The notes beneath the pieces were generated by a model, which worked only from the letters and a program-made list of their open reading frames with translations, was not told the origin of the DNA and did not search any database. Source: Prosapia bicincta (taxonomy: Eukaryota > Arthropoda > Insecta > Hemiptera > Cercopidae). Taken from it: DNA of 64,000 nucleotides. Every line of letters begins with the position of its first letter. The first letter of the stretch is position 1. Below are positions 33,830-46,351 of the stretch, one piece after another. The position numbers were made by a program, and so were the translations under genes. The stretch spans positions 2,918,501 through 2,982,500 of the forward strand of contig JBAIZL010000425.1 of NCBI GenBank assembly GCA_036971475.1, given 5' to 3'.

Positions 33830-36520
33830 TCACAAACTAAGCTCAAGAAATAGTTATTAGGTGATATTAATAGATACTAATTTATTTTTCTTTATTTATA
33901 TTTGTTAGCTGAATTTCTATTTTTATGTGTAAATTTATTTTCCTGTTGGAATTTGGTCTTAATGAGTTTATAAAATTCCATCTTCTCTTCTTCTAATTCT
34001 CACCTTTGTCTACTTTTGTGTTCCAGAATAGTTTTTGCTTAATTTATTATTGTGTGTCTTCTATATTGCTTACTCTTTCTTTTAAAAGAATTATAATAAA
34101 CAAAATAAATATACATAACTCATAATTATAAAACTTTAATTTCATACTTGTTTTCAGATGACTTATGTCATCATCATCTGTGATGCTACTGCAAATCATA
34201 TAACTTTAACTAAAGGTGTGGAACATAGCCAGTCATATTTCAAAGTTAGAACCAGATCTGGGCTTTGCCAGATTTACAATCAAGTCTACTAACAAATTTA
34301 CAATGAACAAATTCTGAAAACTCCAAATATTTAATTTTAACAAAATTATAACATTGGTCTTATTCATTTGGTCTTAATTCATTATTAACCTTCAATCACA
34401 CGCGCCAACTACTCGGACATAAACACACGCGCGGGGTATTTTCCACCCCATATCTTATCTTAAAAAAAAGTTAATTATCACTAAATTTTCATCTTTATAA
34501 AATTGTGTGTGTGAATGTTGTTGTTTTTAAAACGTTTTATAGTATTTTTATGGGTTTATCACCTGTAGATTTTTTTTGTAGTAATTTAGTCTAAATGCAC
34601 TTAAATTGACTTTATAAATTGTAACTTTTTTTTCAAATTAAAATTAAACATTTATTCATACATTTTAGTAAGTTGTAATGGCTAGATTCTTTAGAGGACT
34701 TTTCAAAAAGTTAAACAACATAAATACAACAATATGTTTATTTGAAAAAAAATTATGTAAATTCAGCTTGAAAATCGTCAAAATTTGCCACACTCAAAAT
34801 TTAAAATTATTCGTCATAATGAAAAATAATTCTTATTACTATGCAATTTACTTCATATTTAGTCAAGTAAACATTAGTAAATAACGTTTTACATTGGAAT
34901 AAAATATTTCAAAAAATATACACATTTTATTAGGTGAAAAAAATTAGCTAAATTCATAACTGTGTACAGAAGTATTGGTTTAGAAGTAAACATTAGTTCA
35001 GTCCAAATTAAAAAGTCAAAAAAATTTAAAAAGTAAAGATTTTTTAAAATTAATATTTTCAAAATGTATTTTTTATTCAGGTGCACATTCTTCACAGTAT
35101 ATAAAGGAATGTCCCTACAAAGTAATTTGTTGCAGTTGCAGCATGAAGTGGTTGTCTTCCGGTCTTTTTGCAGCGGGCAAACTTCGCATCGTCCAGAACT
35201 TCTTTTATTTTTATTTCTCGAGTTTCCTCAACACCACTTATGTGTTTCACACCTGCTTTTATATGCAAAGGTAGTCCTGGCAGTAAGGCTCTTGATGCAA
35301 TATGGGGTTTTGAAAGTTCTTGACCCAGAATTTTAATTTTTTTATGACAAAAAGACAAAATTACAACAAAAAAGATAAATAAATATGTTAAACACCAATA
35401 AAAGACTCACACTAAAAAATTATTCTAATTAAAAAACAATAACTTAAAAATGTACCAACAAAAATTTTTGGACGAGAACACACGCGCGGGGTCATATTCA
35501 CCCCGCACTTAAAACAACGATGTAAACACAATGACTGGTACGCCACAACGGGTTGACCTTGAGTGACAGTGTGGAGGAAGGAGTGATAAACAACTACCTA
35601 GGAGGGGAGCGAGAACAAAATTTTTTTGGAGTCGCCTCAGAGAGAAATGAATGGTGTGGGGTGCTTTACACCCCGGCGCGTGTGTTTGAAGGTTAACAGT
35701 TTTATTTTTATATTTATTTCGAAATAAAGTTTCCCATGAATCTAGTTCTTTAAACTTGATCACATTTTTCAAAAGAGTTACATTTTCACTTTTAAATATA
35801 GGATTCTCTTCCAAAGAAAGTTTCACCATAGCTGATTTTTCAGGCTTATTATATTTTCAATGGGAAAAATGTTCTTTTGTCTAATTTGTACATTTCTTTA
35901 AGTTTGCCCTATATATTTCTTCAGATATGTTTCACATTGCAATCTATAAAATTCCGATTTACTTTCATTGTTTATTATATCTTTCTGGTTCCCTAGTATA
36001 TATTTTAGGCTAGTATTTTCATGTGTTTAATTTTTTTATAGATGTTATCTATCAATGTTTCATTATATCTGTTAATGTCTTAAGGTGTCTCTTATTGACA
36101 TATTATTTATAATGTTATTAAGTTTCTCATTAAAAATTGTTTTGTATCATCACTGCAAATTAATTAGATGGACATGCTTATACTAACAATATTTTATGAT
36201 TGCAATGGGCTTTTGTAATGGTTTCTTTACTGTTTTTGAATTTTTATCTTTTACATTTATTTTTATCAGTGTGATCAATGTAAAAGTGATCCTACCTTTT
36301 TTGCTCTTATGTTTTTGTTTACGGCAAAAATAAGTAAACATCTAATAATTACTTCAACTCCTGAACGTTTTTTTGCTTTACTCAAAATAAGGTCATCCAT
36401 TTTCTCTGATATTTCTTCAAATAATATCGATTTTTCTTCCTACACTTTGTATGTTCCAAGTTTCAATATTCATATTTTTTGTTTTGCTTTGGTTCATATA
36501 ATTTTTTCTGTCTATCTTCT
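33830..36520 (-). mobile_element. LINE remnant (endonuclease start recognisable)
   Basis: In reverse complement from about 36520, a decayed segment reads MNIETWNIQSVGRK, which resembles the first motif of LINE AP-endonucleases (TWNVRSL, with a Gly-Lys following), then EISEKMDDLILS and VEVIIRCLLIF, matching the next strands. The downstream part (toward 33830) is Lys-rich with no clear reverse transcriptase motifs. Split by the piggyBac at 34385-35696. The extent is a guess. Confidence 0.4.
34385..35696 (-). mobile_element. piggyBac-like element
   Basis: TTAA at 34385-34388 and 35693-35696. The ends are near-perfect inverted repeats: left TTAACCTTCAATCACACGCG, right (reverse complement) TTAACCTTCAAACACACGCG. 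Inside each end is a second inverted block (ACACACGCGCGGGGT, then ACCCC). On the minus strand, 35092-35358 encodes a piggyBac C-terminal piece (ILGQELSKPHI, LPGLPLHIKAG, and a truncated Cys-rich tail ARCKKTG). The rest of the transposase is missing or unrecognisable. Confidence 0.88.
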
Positions 36521-36926
36521 GAAGTAGGCTATCAAGGTTTTTTAACTACCTTAAGTAATATTGGGTTGCTAAACAAATAGGGATAACCTCTAAGGGGTGA
36601 AATTATAATAAAAACACTAAAAGGTACTAATTAAATGTTATTTGTTATTTGGAATAGTAAATCATGTTGGTTTTATAGTGGTATATTTTGAATCTTCTTT
36701 AATTTATTAAATACAGGTTTTCAAGTAATTACTGTGGAAACACTTTTGTTAAGCAAGTGTTAAAAACTAAAACAAATTAACCACAGCTTTTTGAGTTTTC
36801 ATTATTCACCTTCTCAACAAGAGCATTTCCAGGATAATAATTTAGAAAATATTTTTGGGTTGATATACAAAATAAATTCTTGTTTTAATACATGTTTCTT
36901 ATTTAACATTCATATTTTAAATCTAG

Positions 36927-37293
36927 GTATGCCCGAGTTTGTTGCTCCTGAAGTTGTAAACAAAGAACCTGTTGGATTCCCTACAGACATGTGGTCTGTG
37001 GGAGTAATAACACATTTACTCCTGACTGGTATCTCTTTATTCCGTGGTGTTGATGATCGTACTACATTAACCAACATAAAAGAAAAGAAATGGAGTTTTA
37101 ATGAAGACATCTGGCAATATCTCAGTCAAGAAGCTAGAGACTTCATTACCCGTTTGCTGGTGTATGACCAAGAAGGTCGTATGGATGTCAAAGCAGCTCT
37201 CAGACATCCCTGGTTGAACTTTGCTGATAAAAAACCAGAGAATGAGTATAATATCGTTACTGATACTCTGCGCAACTATTATAACTCATTGAA
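36927..37293 (+). CDS. Unc-89: Unc-89 exon: PK1 C-lobe
   Basis: Acceptor AG at 36925-36926, donor GTGAGT from 37294, phase 2 at the end. Completes Gly535 and encodes residues 536-656, the longest exon here. GMPEFVAPEVV carries the APE motif (E543). FPTDMWSVGVITHLLLTGIS is helix F with its Asp. WSFNEDIWQYLSQEARDFIT and LLVYDQEGRMDVKAALRHPW (with the conserved Arg near the end) complete the lobe, which ends around residue 632. ENEYNIVTDTLRNYYN follows as a C-terminal tail; in related muscle kinases such a tail packs on the kinase. Confidence 0.96.
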
Positions 37294-38901
37294 GTGAGTA
37301 TTAAAGTTGTATAAATTTTAAAAAAAATTATTATGCAAAACCTAATTTTTAATTGTCTTACAAACAAAGAAATAATAATATAATCATAAAATATTCTGTA
37401 ATATTATAACTCACTTTTTGAACTTTCTCATACCTATACAATATTCTAAAGTGACTTATTTATATTGTTTACAGTTTTAAACTTATACTAAAGATATTAT
37501 ATATTTTTATAACATAGAAGTAAAAACAAACATAGTAGATTTTCTGTCTTGGACTTATTCAGGAAAGCTGTAAATTCATGAAAAAAAGCAATTCTTTCAA
37601 GGGAGGAGCAAGGAGTTAATGTTAAACCGATTCAGAAAAACTATAAGCTTCTTTTTAATTTTTATTGGCTAAAAATTATATTTTAAATTGACTAGTTTTA
37701 TATCAAATTTTATAATAATTTTAAATTTTTATAAGAAAATTAAAATATAATTTCAAAATTATGTAAAAAAAACGAGTTGACAGTAACTTTAGAACTATTA
37801 ATAAGTTAACCTGTAAAACGTCTGTAACTACATATGGTGGTAGATATGGGTATTGCCACAAATCTAATTATAAAATTAATTTTTGGAGAAAGAAAATCTC
37901 ATATTTCATACATATTTAAAATACTTACAACTTTAACTTACTGAATTTCATTATATGTGACTTATTTTAAGCAATAGAAAGTAGTTAATTTTCAAAATGC
38001 TGATTTTTGTTAGCTCCCAGTCTCCTCAAAATGTCAATACCCCGACAGTAGAGATTTATGACTCAGCTACTGAATTTGTTTTTTTTTTACTATAAATTTA
38101 AGTGCCTTTCCAACATGAATGTATTTATGTAATTGGTTTTTGACATATAGATACAAAAAATAATCTGACATTAAACCATTTAATTATAATGCATTTACCC
38201 ATTTAGGTAAAGGCTGCTCTTATGATTTGGAAATGGTCAAAACAATATATTTAATAAATAATATCTTATCTTGAGATTGAAATAAGCTATTTTTATGAAA
38301 CTTAATTTCAAGTCATCAACAATTTTGTTGAATACATATAAATTTTTTAAGACATACAATTTTTCTGAATTTTTAAAAATCCAGAAAAACACATTAATCT
38401 ATGAGAGTTAATACATATCTGAAATTAAAAAGCCTCCAAAGACTATCATAAGAAGTAAATGAATTTTATGTCTTGGCAGAAAAGGTGGGGAGTCAACTCA
38501 TAGAATGTAATAAACTAAGGTTGAGATGTAAATATGGTCACTGTGATATAAATATTTTTAATAAAGAAGTGTGTAATTATAACATTCATAAAGTCAATAT
38601 ATTCATTAATTGTTGAAAAATATTTTTATTTTAATATTATGGATTATTTATCTTTAACAATTTCACTGGAAACATGGTTTCATGGTCACAGGCTTTTTCA
38701 TACCTTAAGTTGTGCAATGACCATTTGATTCTTTATGTGAACATTTGCTTTTTGACTAAGCATCAAAGAAACACGAATCTGAGAAAATTGTTACTGGTCA
38801 TAACATATGGAGATTTTAGTATATTTATAAGAATGTTAGCATCATAATTTGTCTTTAGTAGCTAAAATCTATATTTTCATTAGTGATGATTTATTTTAAA
38901 T

Positions 38902-41240
38902 CAGTGTTTTTCAGCGTTTTTCATGACACGACCCCCCAGTATCAAAACCATTTTTCGCGACCCACCGACCCTTTTTGTCATATATGCTTGAAATATGTAA
39001 ATTGTAATCCATACAAAAGTTTGGAATTCGGATCTAGGATTCGGATCTAGATATGTAATTAAAAACGTAAAACACATCATTTTAAATTGAATACTTAGAA
39101 TTGATAACTCACAAACAAACATATTGTTACAACTATCAGCGCCATCTGTTGGTAATACTTAGAGCTACTACGAAAAGTTCAGGCAGAAGATTCGAGACTT
39201 TTCATTACACTTTGAGATGATTCTCGCTGTCGCTAAAATGCGCTGGCGGATGGCCTAAAAAATGAGGTTGACTACCGTGGTCACGACAGTTGAATCAAGC
39301 CATGCGTTAATCTCGGAAGCAAGACCGCGATAAGTGGAAACTATTCGGAAGTGAAACTACAGTATTATACGGAATTAGTGTGTGAATTTAAGTGTTATTT
39401 TCTTATAATTGAAAATGGATAAATTCCTGAAAAGATCATCAGAAAAATCAACTTCTAGTGGGAGTAGTAGACAACAAACGAAAAAACGTATACATGAGAC
39501 AATTATTTGAAATTTGGGTTTACTACTGTGTTTGAGAAAAAACCGCAGTGTGTAATTTGATTTGAAACTTTGTCAAGAGAAAGCATGAAGTCATTGAAGT
39601 TGTTACGCCTAAACACAAAACATCCTAATGAAAAAAAATAAACCCTTGGAATTTTTTAACTGAAAATTAAAAGCTCTTGAACATCAAAAAACTACTATAG
39701 TACAAATGTCCAAACTAAATGAGAAAGTGTTACTCGCTAGTTATCGAGTAGCTTTTCGTGTGGCTAAAGCAGGATAACCTCACACTATCGCCAAAAAATT
39801 GATTTTACCAGCGATTCTAGATAAACAGAGGTTATGTTTGGCAAGTAAGATGTCGAAAAGCTCAAAAGTATACCTCTCTCTGACAATACCATTCAACGCA
39901 GGATGAGCAATATGGCGACTGACATTCGTGACCAAGTCATACAAAAAATAAATAAAAGTTCTTTTGTGTCGTTGCAATTTCATGAATCAACGGATATTGC
40001 GGGTTATACGCAGTTTGTAGCTTTTGTGCGTTTTAAATCCAATGAAAAATTACTGACTATTTTGCAAGGCACTTCCCGGGAATACTACAGGTCAGTGCTT
40101 GCTTGACATGTTCCTTGAAGCTACGCAAGATATGAATATCGATTGGGCACAAAAATGATTGCTATTTGTAGTGACAGAGCAAAATCCATGACTGGTGAGA
40201 AGAGTGGATTTATTGCTAGACTGAAAGAACATATGTCAAGCGCTTGTTGGATGCATTGCTTTCTCCATTGCCAAGCTCTTGGAGCCAAAACCATGCCACA
40301 AGAATACAGTCAAGTACTAAATATTATTATTAAAATTGTAAAGTCTATTAAAGGAAAAGCGTTTCAGATTCAATTGTTTTGAATCATTTGTGAAGATAAG
40401 GGGGCAGTCCACCAACATTTGCTTTACCATATAAAGGTTAGGTGGTTATCATAAGGCAAAGTACTGACCAGAGTTATGGAACTTCGTGCTGAACTATTAG
40501 TATATTTACAGCAAGCCAAATCAGATTACTCTGAATTCATTTCTGACCCGGAATTCCTTTTGAAAGTTGCTTTTCTTTCTGACTTATTTTTGCATTTAAA
40601 TAATTTGAACAACAGTCTTCAAGGGCGGGATGAAAATGTCATGGAAAGACAAACTCCATGGCTTTATAAAAAAAATTGAGTTCTGGTCATCATTTATAAA
40701 TGAAAAAAACTTTATTTCATTTTCGTCAATACAGTCTTTCATTAAAGAAGTCGAAAGTGAGATAAATATCAATTCATATATATCTGGTATGAAAATGGTG
40801 TTAGATAATTTGAAGAAAGAGTTGTGTCAATACTTTTCAATGCAAGAGATATCGGATAACACTGAGCAAAGATGGATCTTAAATCTGTTTTTAAATGCAG
40901 CTATAAATGAGGCAAATTTAGCAACTAAGCTCAAAGAGAATCTGTTGGAATTATCTGCCGATGGGATGTTACACTTGGAATTCAAGTTTCAAAGTTTGGA
41001 TACCTTTTGGTTATAAAGAAAAACAGAATACCCTGAATTAACAATCGAGGCTTTGAAGTGTCTGATTCCATTTTCTACCTCGTACTTGTGCGAGTTGACA
41101 TTTTCATCAGTGGCCCACATAAAAAGTAAAGCAAAAAATCGCTTAAATTTGGAAAACGATTTAATACTCAAGGTTGCAAAAACGGATTCACGATGGGAGA
41201 AAATGATTGAACAAAATCAAGCGCAACCTTCACATTAAAA
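38902..41240 (+). mobile_element. hAT transposon (ZBED5/SCAND3-like type)
   Basis: Begins with a hAT-type terminus (CAGTGTTTTTCAGCG at 38902) and runs into a broken transposase from about 39416 (separate entry). The right terminus could not be placed, so 41240 marks the end of the recognisable coding part. GC-richer and unlike the flanking intron. Confidence 0.75.
39416..41238 (+). pseudogene. hAT transposase pseudogene
   Basis: Starts MDKFLKRSSEKSTSS, the usual opening of ZBED5/SCAND3-like hAT proteins. Then come a damaged BED-finger region, FVSLQFHESTDIAGYTQFVA (39958-40020; catalytic Asp position in STD), CSDRAKSMTGEKSGFIARLK and ACWMHCFLHCQALGAKTMPQ (40160-40300; the CxxH region), HIKVRWLS (40430), and the C-terminal dimerisation end (LCELTFSSVAHIKSKAKNRL, 41080-41150). 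In between are several stops and frameshifts, so it is not functional. Full-length relatives are about 600 residues. Confidence 0.9.
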
Positions 41241-41769
41241 TATACGAGTAGTCGAAGAATTATTTTTAAAAATTTGTTTGTAAAAAAGTATAAAGATAAA
41301 CGTAAACTTTATAAAGTAAAATAGTATAATGGGTGTCATTTTGTCAACTTTTCTTAATATATCTATCTTGTTAAAATTTATTGATTTTTTGTTACTGAAA
41401 TATATTAAAAAACAAATTTCATTAAAGCTTTTAGTATACTTTGTTTTTTCTATTTGCATTTTTTATATTTGATGTTTATTGTTTTAATAGCAATACTGCC
41501 TGATCAATCCTTTATTTATTATCTATATATAAACATTTTGGGGTTTCTCTAAACCCTTTGTGTTTTCAAGTAAATTATATTTGTTTTATTTTCAATAAAA
41601 CTCCAGATGTTAGTTGAATCTGAAGTTATAATTAACAGCTTTAATGAAAGCTGCAGTAAGAGGAGGTGTGGGGAAATAAATTCTAAACACATAATTTGCA
41701 ATATATAATACACAAATTTAAAAATTAGGACTAAAACTGAAGCTAAATAAATAAAATTTTTGTTTCCAG

Positions 41770-41997
41770 AGATTGGTATAGCAATGCATCTTGTCGAACG
41801 TGGTATAGAAGGATGCCACTTGATGGGGCATATACCCATCCTTCACGTATGGTGTATCCACCTGGTAACTTTTATACTCCTGAACCAACACCTGAAAGAA
41901 GATCAAAAGAACCTTATTCACCAAAAACATGGGAAGATCAAATACCTTCAAGAGAACCTATCAGCTATGATGTTGGGCTTGTTAAATCAGAGAGCCA
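41770..41997 (+). CDS. Unc-89: Unc-89 exon: inter-kinase linker 1
   Basis: Acceptor AG at 41768-41769, donor GTAAGA from 41998, phase 2 at the end. Completes Lys657 and encodes residues 658-732: DWYSNASCRTWYRRMPLDGA follows the kinase tail; then PSRMVYPPGNFYTPEPTPER and PYSPKTWEDQIPSREPISYD, rich in Pro, Tyr and Ser with no folded domain. In known Unc-89 proteins the segment between the kinases is long and extended; the many SP/TP sites here could be phosphorylated, which is inference. Confidence 0.92.
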
Positions 41998-43837
41998 GTA
42001 AGAATCTTATTTAAGAATTAACTAAATTATTGATTTTAAAAATTTCATTATCATATACAGTTCACGATTTGAACATGTACCTTCATTAGTTCTAAGGAAA
42101 ATTAGAAGCAACTAACTACCTTAATTTTTTATAACTGGTGTATATTTTATAAATTATTTGTATGAATACAACTAACCCTCGAGAGAGCGCATGCAGAATT
42201 TTTCTCCGCACATATCTTTATTTGTTAAGAAAACGTCTTTTCAGTTGTCAGATGTTTATTTCCAGCTCTTTACTCCTCAACCTGCATTCTAGGAAACGGC
42301 CGAACCTATTTTTGTTGTTTTTTTCCAAGTAACGTTAGTGTGAAATTAATCTTTGTCAATCGCAGTCAGATTACTTAGGTTTCGTCCATAAGCACCCTTT
42401 TGTGTAAGTTATTTGTGCGGAGTTCCTCGCAGCTATTTACATTATAAAAGACTAAGGAGTTAAATTATTACTGTTTTTGTTGTTATTATTATTTTAGTGT
42501 TGTATGTCTTTTTATTATCCAAGTTTTACATTTTACTGTTGTTCCATTTGAAGAGGAGAGAATTTGTAAAATACTATTTGATGTTGAAAAAGAAGAAAAC
42601 CAATAAATACTTTCTACAGGAAATTTTGTTAGACAGCTCTTGGATGATTCTGATGAAAACGAGTCTCTTTGCCAGATGATGAACCTGACAAAGTCAATGC
42701 AATTGTAAATAAAAGAAATGAAGAAATAATAGGTCAATCTTAAAATGACGAAAATAACCATTTTCTTGAAATGTTGTCAGATTTTGACGTTTTAGAGAAA
42801 TCCCCGCTAAATATTCACCAGGAAGCTGTTACCGTGCAGTTTTGCAATAAAAAAGAAGCTTTTTTAGTAAAAAACGAAAAATGCTGTGGTATACTGAACC
42901 AGGAACTCGAGGGAGAACAGCAAGAAGAAACATAATGCTCATAAGAGTGGGTCATGTTCACGCTACACTAGTGGTGACTAGTAAGCTTAGAAATGAACAA
43001 TTATGAATTGGTTTTTCAACAAAGTCTATGAATTCTGCTAGAGCCTGTTGTGTTATAAAGCTAATATTTTTTTTCATCCACTAATTTTTAGGGCTAGATA
43101 TTTTAATAAAAATATTCCTTATTTTTACTAAATATTACAACTTTATATAATATTAACGATAATATAACCATATAATTTTATACGTTGAATTACTTCATTA
43201 CAGAAAAATTACGAGTAAACACCTCCACCGTTGGTGGTTTAGTAGGCATTGCTTACATGTTTGAACAATTCAAAATATTTTTAGAAATATGACGTTTAGA
43301 AAATTAAAAATATACAATAATGATGTCTAAAATTGTTTATAATCCATTTATAGTATTTAATTGGGAAATCACCCAAATATAATAAACCGTCTAAATTGTA
43401 AAAGGTAATTGTGTGGAATAAACCTCCACAAAAAGCGCCCTCTCCCATTTTAAAATCTTTGTTCCCTCTTGAAGGTAAAATCTAAATTATTCTTACTATA
43501 TAAAGCATTATGTATTTTTTATTTAATTTTGTTTCAAAAATCTTGTACATATTTTTGTCCTATAATAAATCGTAATGGTAAATATTCATTTAATCGTACT
43601 TCATCCAAATTTTAATTTTAGTCAATATTGGTAATGTTTTGTGATACTGTAGTATATATTTAGTTGTTTCTCTCCAATAAAATCAATATGGTAAACCGAT
43701 AAAACCATTTTTTTGATACATGATATATTCAGGTTGCTAGTTGAAGATACCAATTCATTTATGGTACTTTACTTTAGAGAGAGTAAAAGAGAAGAACAAG
43801 ATTATGGATGTATTGAAAAATTTTATATTTTTTTCAG
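41998..43837. other. Intron 11
   Basis: 1.8 kb, mostly the piggyBac-like remnant at 42172-43453. Remainder unassigned. Confidence 0.6.
42172..43453 (+). mobile_element. piggyBac-like remnant
   Basis: The left end CTAACCCTCGAGAGAGCGC (target TTAA with one change, 42172-42175) is matched at the right by GCGCCCTCTCCCATTTTAA in inverted sense (GAGAG-GCGC shared; TTAA 43450-43453). Inside, short pieces recall piggyBac transposases: LLDDSDENES-like near 42625, and a YTEPGTRGRTARRNIM segment near 42890-42935. Heavily decayed. Confidence 0.6.
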
Positions 43838-43982
43838 CTATCAGAATGGTCCAGATACATACCTTCTGCAGTTAAGAGATGTTAACTTTCCAGTCAGGCT
43901 TCGTGAGTATATGAAAGTTGCAGCCAACCGAAGTCCTGGATACTCTAAAGAAATCGTAGATAGTAATCATCTAGATTGGAGA
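43838..43982 (+). CDS. Unc-89: Unc-89 exon: inter-kinase linker 2
   Basis: Acceptor AG at 43836-43837, donor GTATGC from 43983, phase 0 at the end. Completes His733 and encodes residues 734-781: YQNGPDTYLLQLRDVNFPVR, then LREYMKVAANRSPGYSKEIV. Unlike the neighbouring linker exon it is poor in proline, with a VRLREYMKVAANRSP segment that I recognise only as conserved-looking Unc-89 linker. The frame is open upstream of the acceptor, but the phase fixes the boundary. Confidence 0.9.
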
Positions 43983-44032
43983 GTATGCATAGTTAAATAT
44001 ATTATTAGTTTTAAATTTAGTTTTAATGTGTA

Positions 44033-44848
44033 TAGTAGGACCTTGGTATTTCAGACCTCTTTATCCAAATCTCCAAACAATCCGGACTGGTTTTTGTGGT
44101 ATTTTTTTATTTACAGAAAATGGTTTTTGACCTTAATATTGTAATTTTGTTGACGTTAAAATATTAATTCTGGACATAATACTGTATGTATCTAAGCCTT
44201 ACGCTATACTTCATACTATAAAAGTACTTGTCTTTTTATGTTGTATTCGTGGCTAGCTGGTATTCATAGCTTAGTGCTTGAATGGGACTGTAAAATGCGA
44301 TGGAGTGCAGTATCGAGGTGTTGCGATGATGCAACGACCACCTGTCTACTCGGATACAGTGACGATAGGTCACTTACTCAAGCTGATTAAAGATGAGGAA
44401 CATGGAGTTGCAGAAATCATTCAATGCTAAAGTTGAATCAAGCCACTTTCATAACATCTTTAAAAAAAATATGGCCTGGAGTATGTGATCTTTCAGAAAA
44501 CCAAGATATAGAAGAACGAATAAAGCCCGAAGAAGTAACCAACGAAGGCCATCCTGAACCGATTCTAGACATGTTAAAAACTATTGTCAAATGTTCCAAT
44601 ATTGACCTTGCAGACATTGATAGCTGGCTATAAGTAGACAATGATGTAGGTTACAATGCGGTAACTGACGAAGAAATCATAGCTGCCATGGCCATATGAT
44701 GATAATACATGCAATGGCAGTGGCAATCAAACAAATATAAAGGCGATTTTCTGTAAGTATATGTTTTATTTCACTTTTTATTTGGCATTCTATGGTTAAT
44801 CCGGATTGGCTATGGTCCCAGTTAGCCCAAATTATCAAGGTTCTACTG
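44033..44848 (+). mobile_element. Tigger/pogo element, internally deleted
   Basis: Inverted termini TAGTAGGACCTTGGTAT (left) and CAGTAGAACCTTGATAATTT (right, reverse complement), with TA outside both (44031-44032, 44849-44850). 44424-44633 keeps the C-terminal end of a Tigger/jerky transposase: FITSLKKIWPGVCDLSENQD, the W-L-P type helix, then DIDSWL and, after a stop, VTDEEIIAAMA, matching the usual ELT-EDLIEL tail. The DDE core is missing. Confidence 0.85.
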
Positions 44849-44958
44849 TATATCTTTTAATCAAAGGATAAAACAAGAAATACATGATAATATAACAAGA
44901 TAATACAAACAAGTAATGTGATAATTAATATTAAATAAAGTAAATGACAAAAAATATG

Positions 44959-45066
44959 TTATATATTTGAGTACAGTTTTCTGCTATTCCCAACGTTTCA
45001 ATATTCCTTCAACAGGAGAATATTGAAACGTTAGGAATAGCAGAAAACTGTACTCAAACATATAGA
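44959..45066. repeat. Foldback repeat with AACGTT and GAAAC
   Basis: Near-perfect palindrome of about 108 bp (left TATTTGAGTACAGTTTTCTG; right CAGAAAACTGTACTCAAACA). On the minus strand the centre reads CTGTTGA, AGGAATATT, GAAACGTT: a hammerhead-like core with one change (CTGTTGA for CTGATGA), and the AACGTT palindrome that serves as stem III in PLE hammerheads. Confidence 0.85.
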
Positions 45067-45604
45067 AATATTCCTAACAGAAATGAAGATAAGTATATTA
45101 ATAATTTCAAAAATATGTTCTTACATTATAATTGAAAAAAAGAAGTTTATTTTGAGAATCAAAATCCACACTTGAAAAATTCTGTTCACTATTTTATATA
45201 TCATTATTAAAAGGAAGAGCAGAAACTGTACATAAACATATATAAAGTACACTAATATCTCTAAAATTGTAAATGTGACACCAATTTTTATAAAATCAGC
45301 CATGTAAATAATTTCTAATTTTATTACTATTACTGTAACAAGTTATTTGATATCAGTTTAAAATAGGATTAAATCATCCTGTTACCATCCTCAGTTAAAA
45401 ATAAATTTGTTTTTAACGTACTAAAATAGTTTTTTTCTAATTTGTACTATAAAAGTATATATTTTATTATTGTAAATTTCTTTCTAAACATCTTGATTAA
45501 AAAAAAGAGTTCGGTTTTGATCATCAATATAATTGTTACAGCACTTTTTAGCAATGTCCGTAAAAACAGATGTTATTTTTTCTCATCTGATTTTTAGACA
45601 GCCT

Positions 45605-45631
45605 TATATATATATATATATATATATATAT
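45605..45631 (+). repeat. (TA)n microsatellite
   Basis: About 13 TA units. Confidence 0.9.
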
Positions 45632-45732
45632 GAATGTTTCTTGCCTGGCTTTAAATTGCCGCATATTCGAATGCTGGTGTTTCTTGACTGGGTTTAAAAT
45701 GTCTGTGTATACAGACATTAGCGCTAAAAGAG

Positions 45733-46351
45733 TTAACACTGCATCGGTCGCTCGTAGATAAGTTACGTGAGTGGTCGTATTGTAATCCACTTTTAAATAG
45801 CTTTTAAAATATAAATATTTTAAAAAAAGTCTTATAAGCATTTTAGGGTGGTTAAGGGGCCATGTACAAAACAAACAGGGTGAAAACCCTCTTATATTGT
45901 AGCACAAAAGTAATATATAACATAAAACAAAGTTAGGTCAACCTAACACAATCTCATTGTCATCTTCGGTTTCAGGAAGCCAGCGTCGCATTTGTTCACG
46001 CTCTGGCTCAGACATTGTCTACAGATAAATGTGTTGCTAATTTAAATATCATTTTCACACATAATATAAAATATCTATTTAAAATATAAAATATTAAAAC
46101 TGCTTCATATATAGAAAACATAACATAAGTGGTCGCATGGATTACTATTATAATCCAGGAAAATTTTAAATATCAAAACAAACAAAAATAATGTGCCAAC
46201 TTTCGGCTCTGCTACTTGACTGGTAACAGAGGGGATGTGTGTGTGAAAGATACACGGCCGTTCAAGATCATAAGTCCTACTAACCCAAAATATCACACAG
46301 AAATTTACCCCTGGATTACAATAGAAATCCACATGACCACTGCAGTGTTAA
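45733..46351. mobile_element. TTAA-flanked MITE (piggyBac type)
   Basis: TTAA at 45733-45736 and 46348-46351. Termini are TTAACACTGCA followed by a (T/G)-GGTC block on both sides. Subterminal blocks of the type GTGGTCG-AT...TAATCCA occur at 45770, 46127 and inverted at 46312. 619 bp with no coding capacity. Directly to its left, GCGCTAAAAGAGTTAA (45721-45736) looks like the right end of another piggyBac-type element sharing the same TTAA. Confidence 0.8.

Larger units (their letters stand above)
32339..36926. other. Intron 9
   Basis: 4.6 kb. Holds a foldback repeat (33620-33800), a related single motif (34148-34183), a piggyBac element (34385-35696) and a LINE remnant on the minus strand (about 33830-36520) that the piggyBac interrupts. 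32339-33619 and 36521-36926 have nothing recognised. Confidence 0.6.
37294..41769. other. Intron 10
   Basis: 4.5 kb. 37294-38901 is AT-rich without recognised features. The hAT remnant fills 38902 to about 41240, and the rest is unassigned. Acceptor AG at 41768-41769. Confidence 0.6.
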
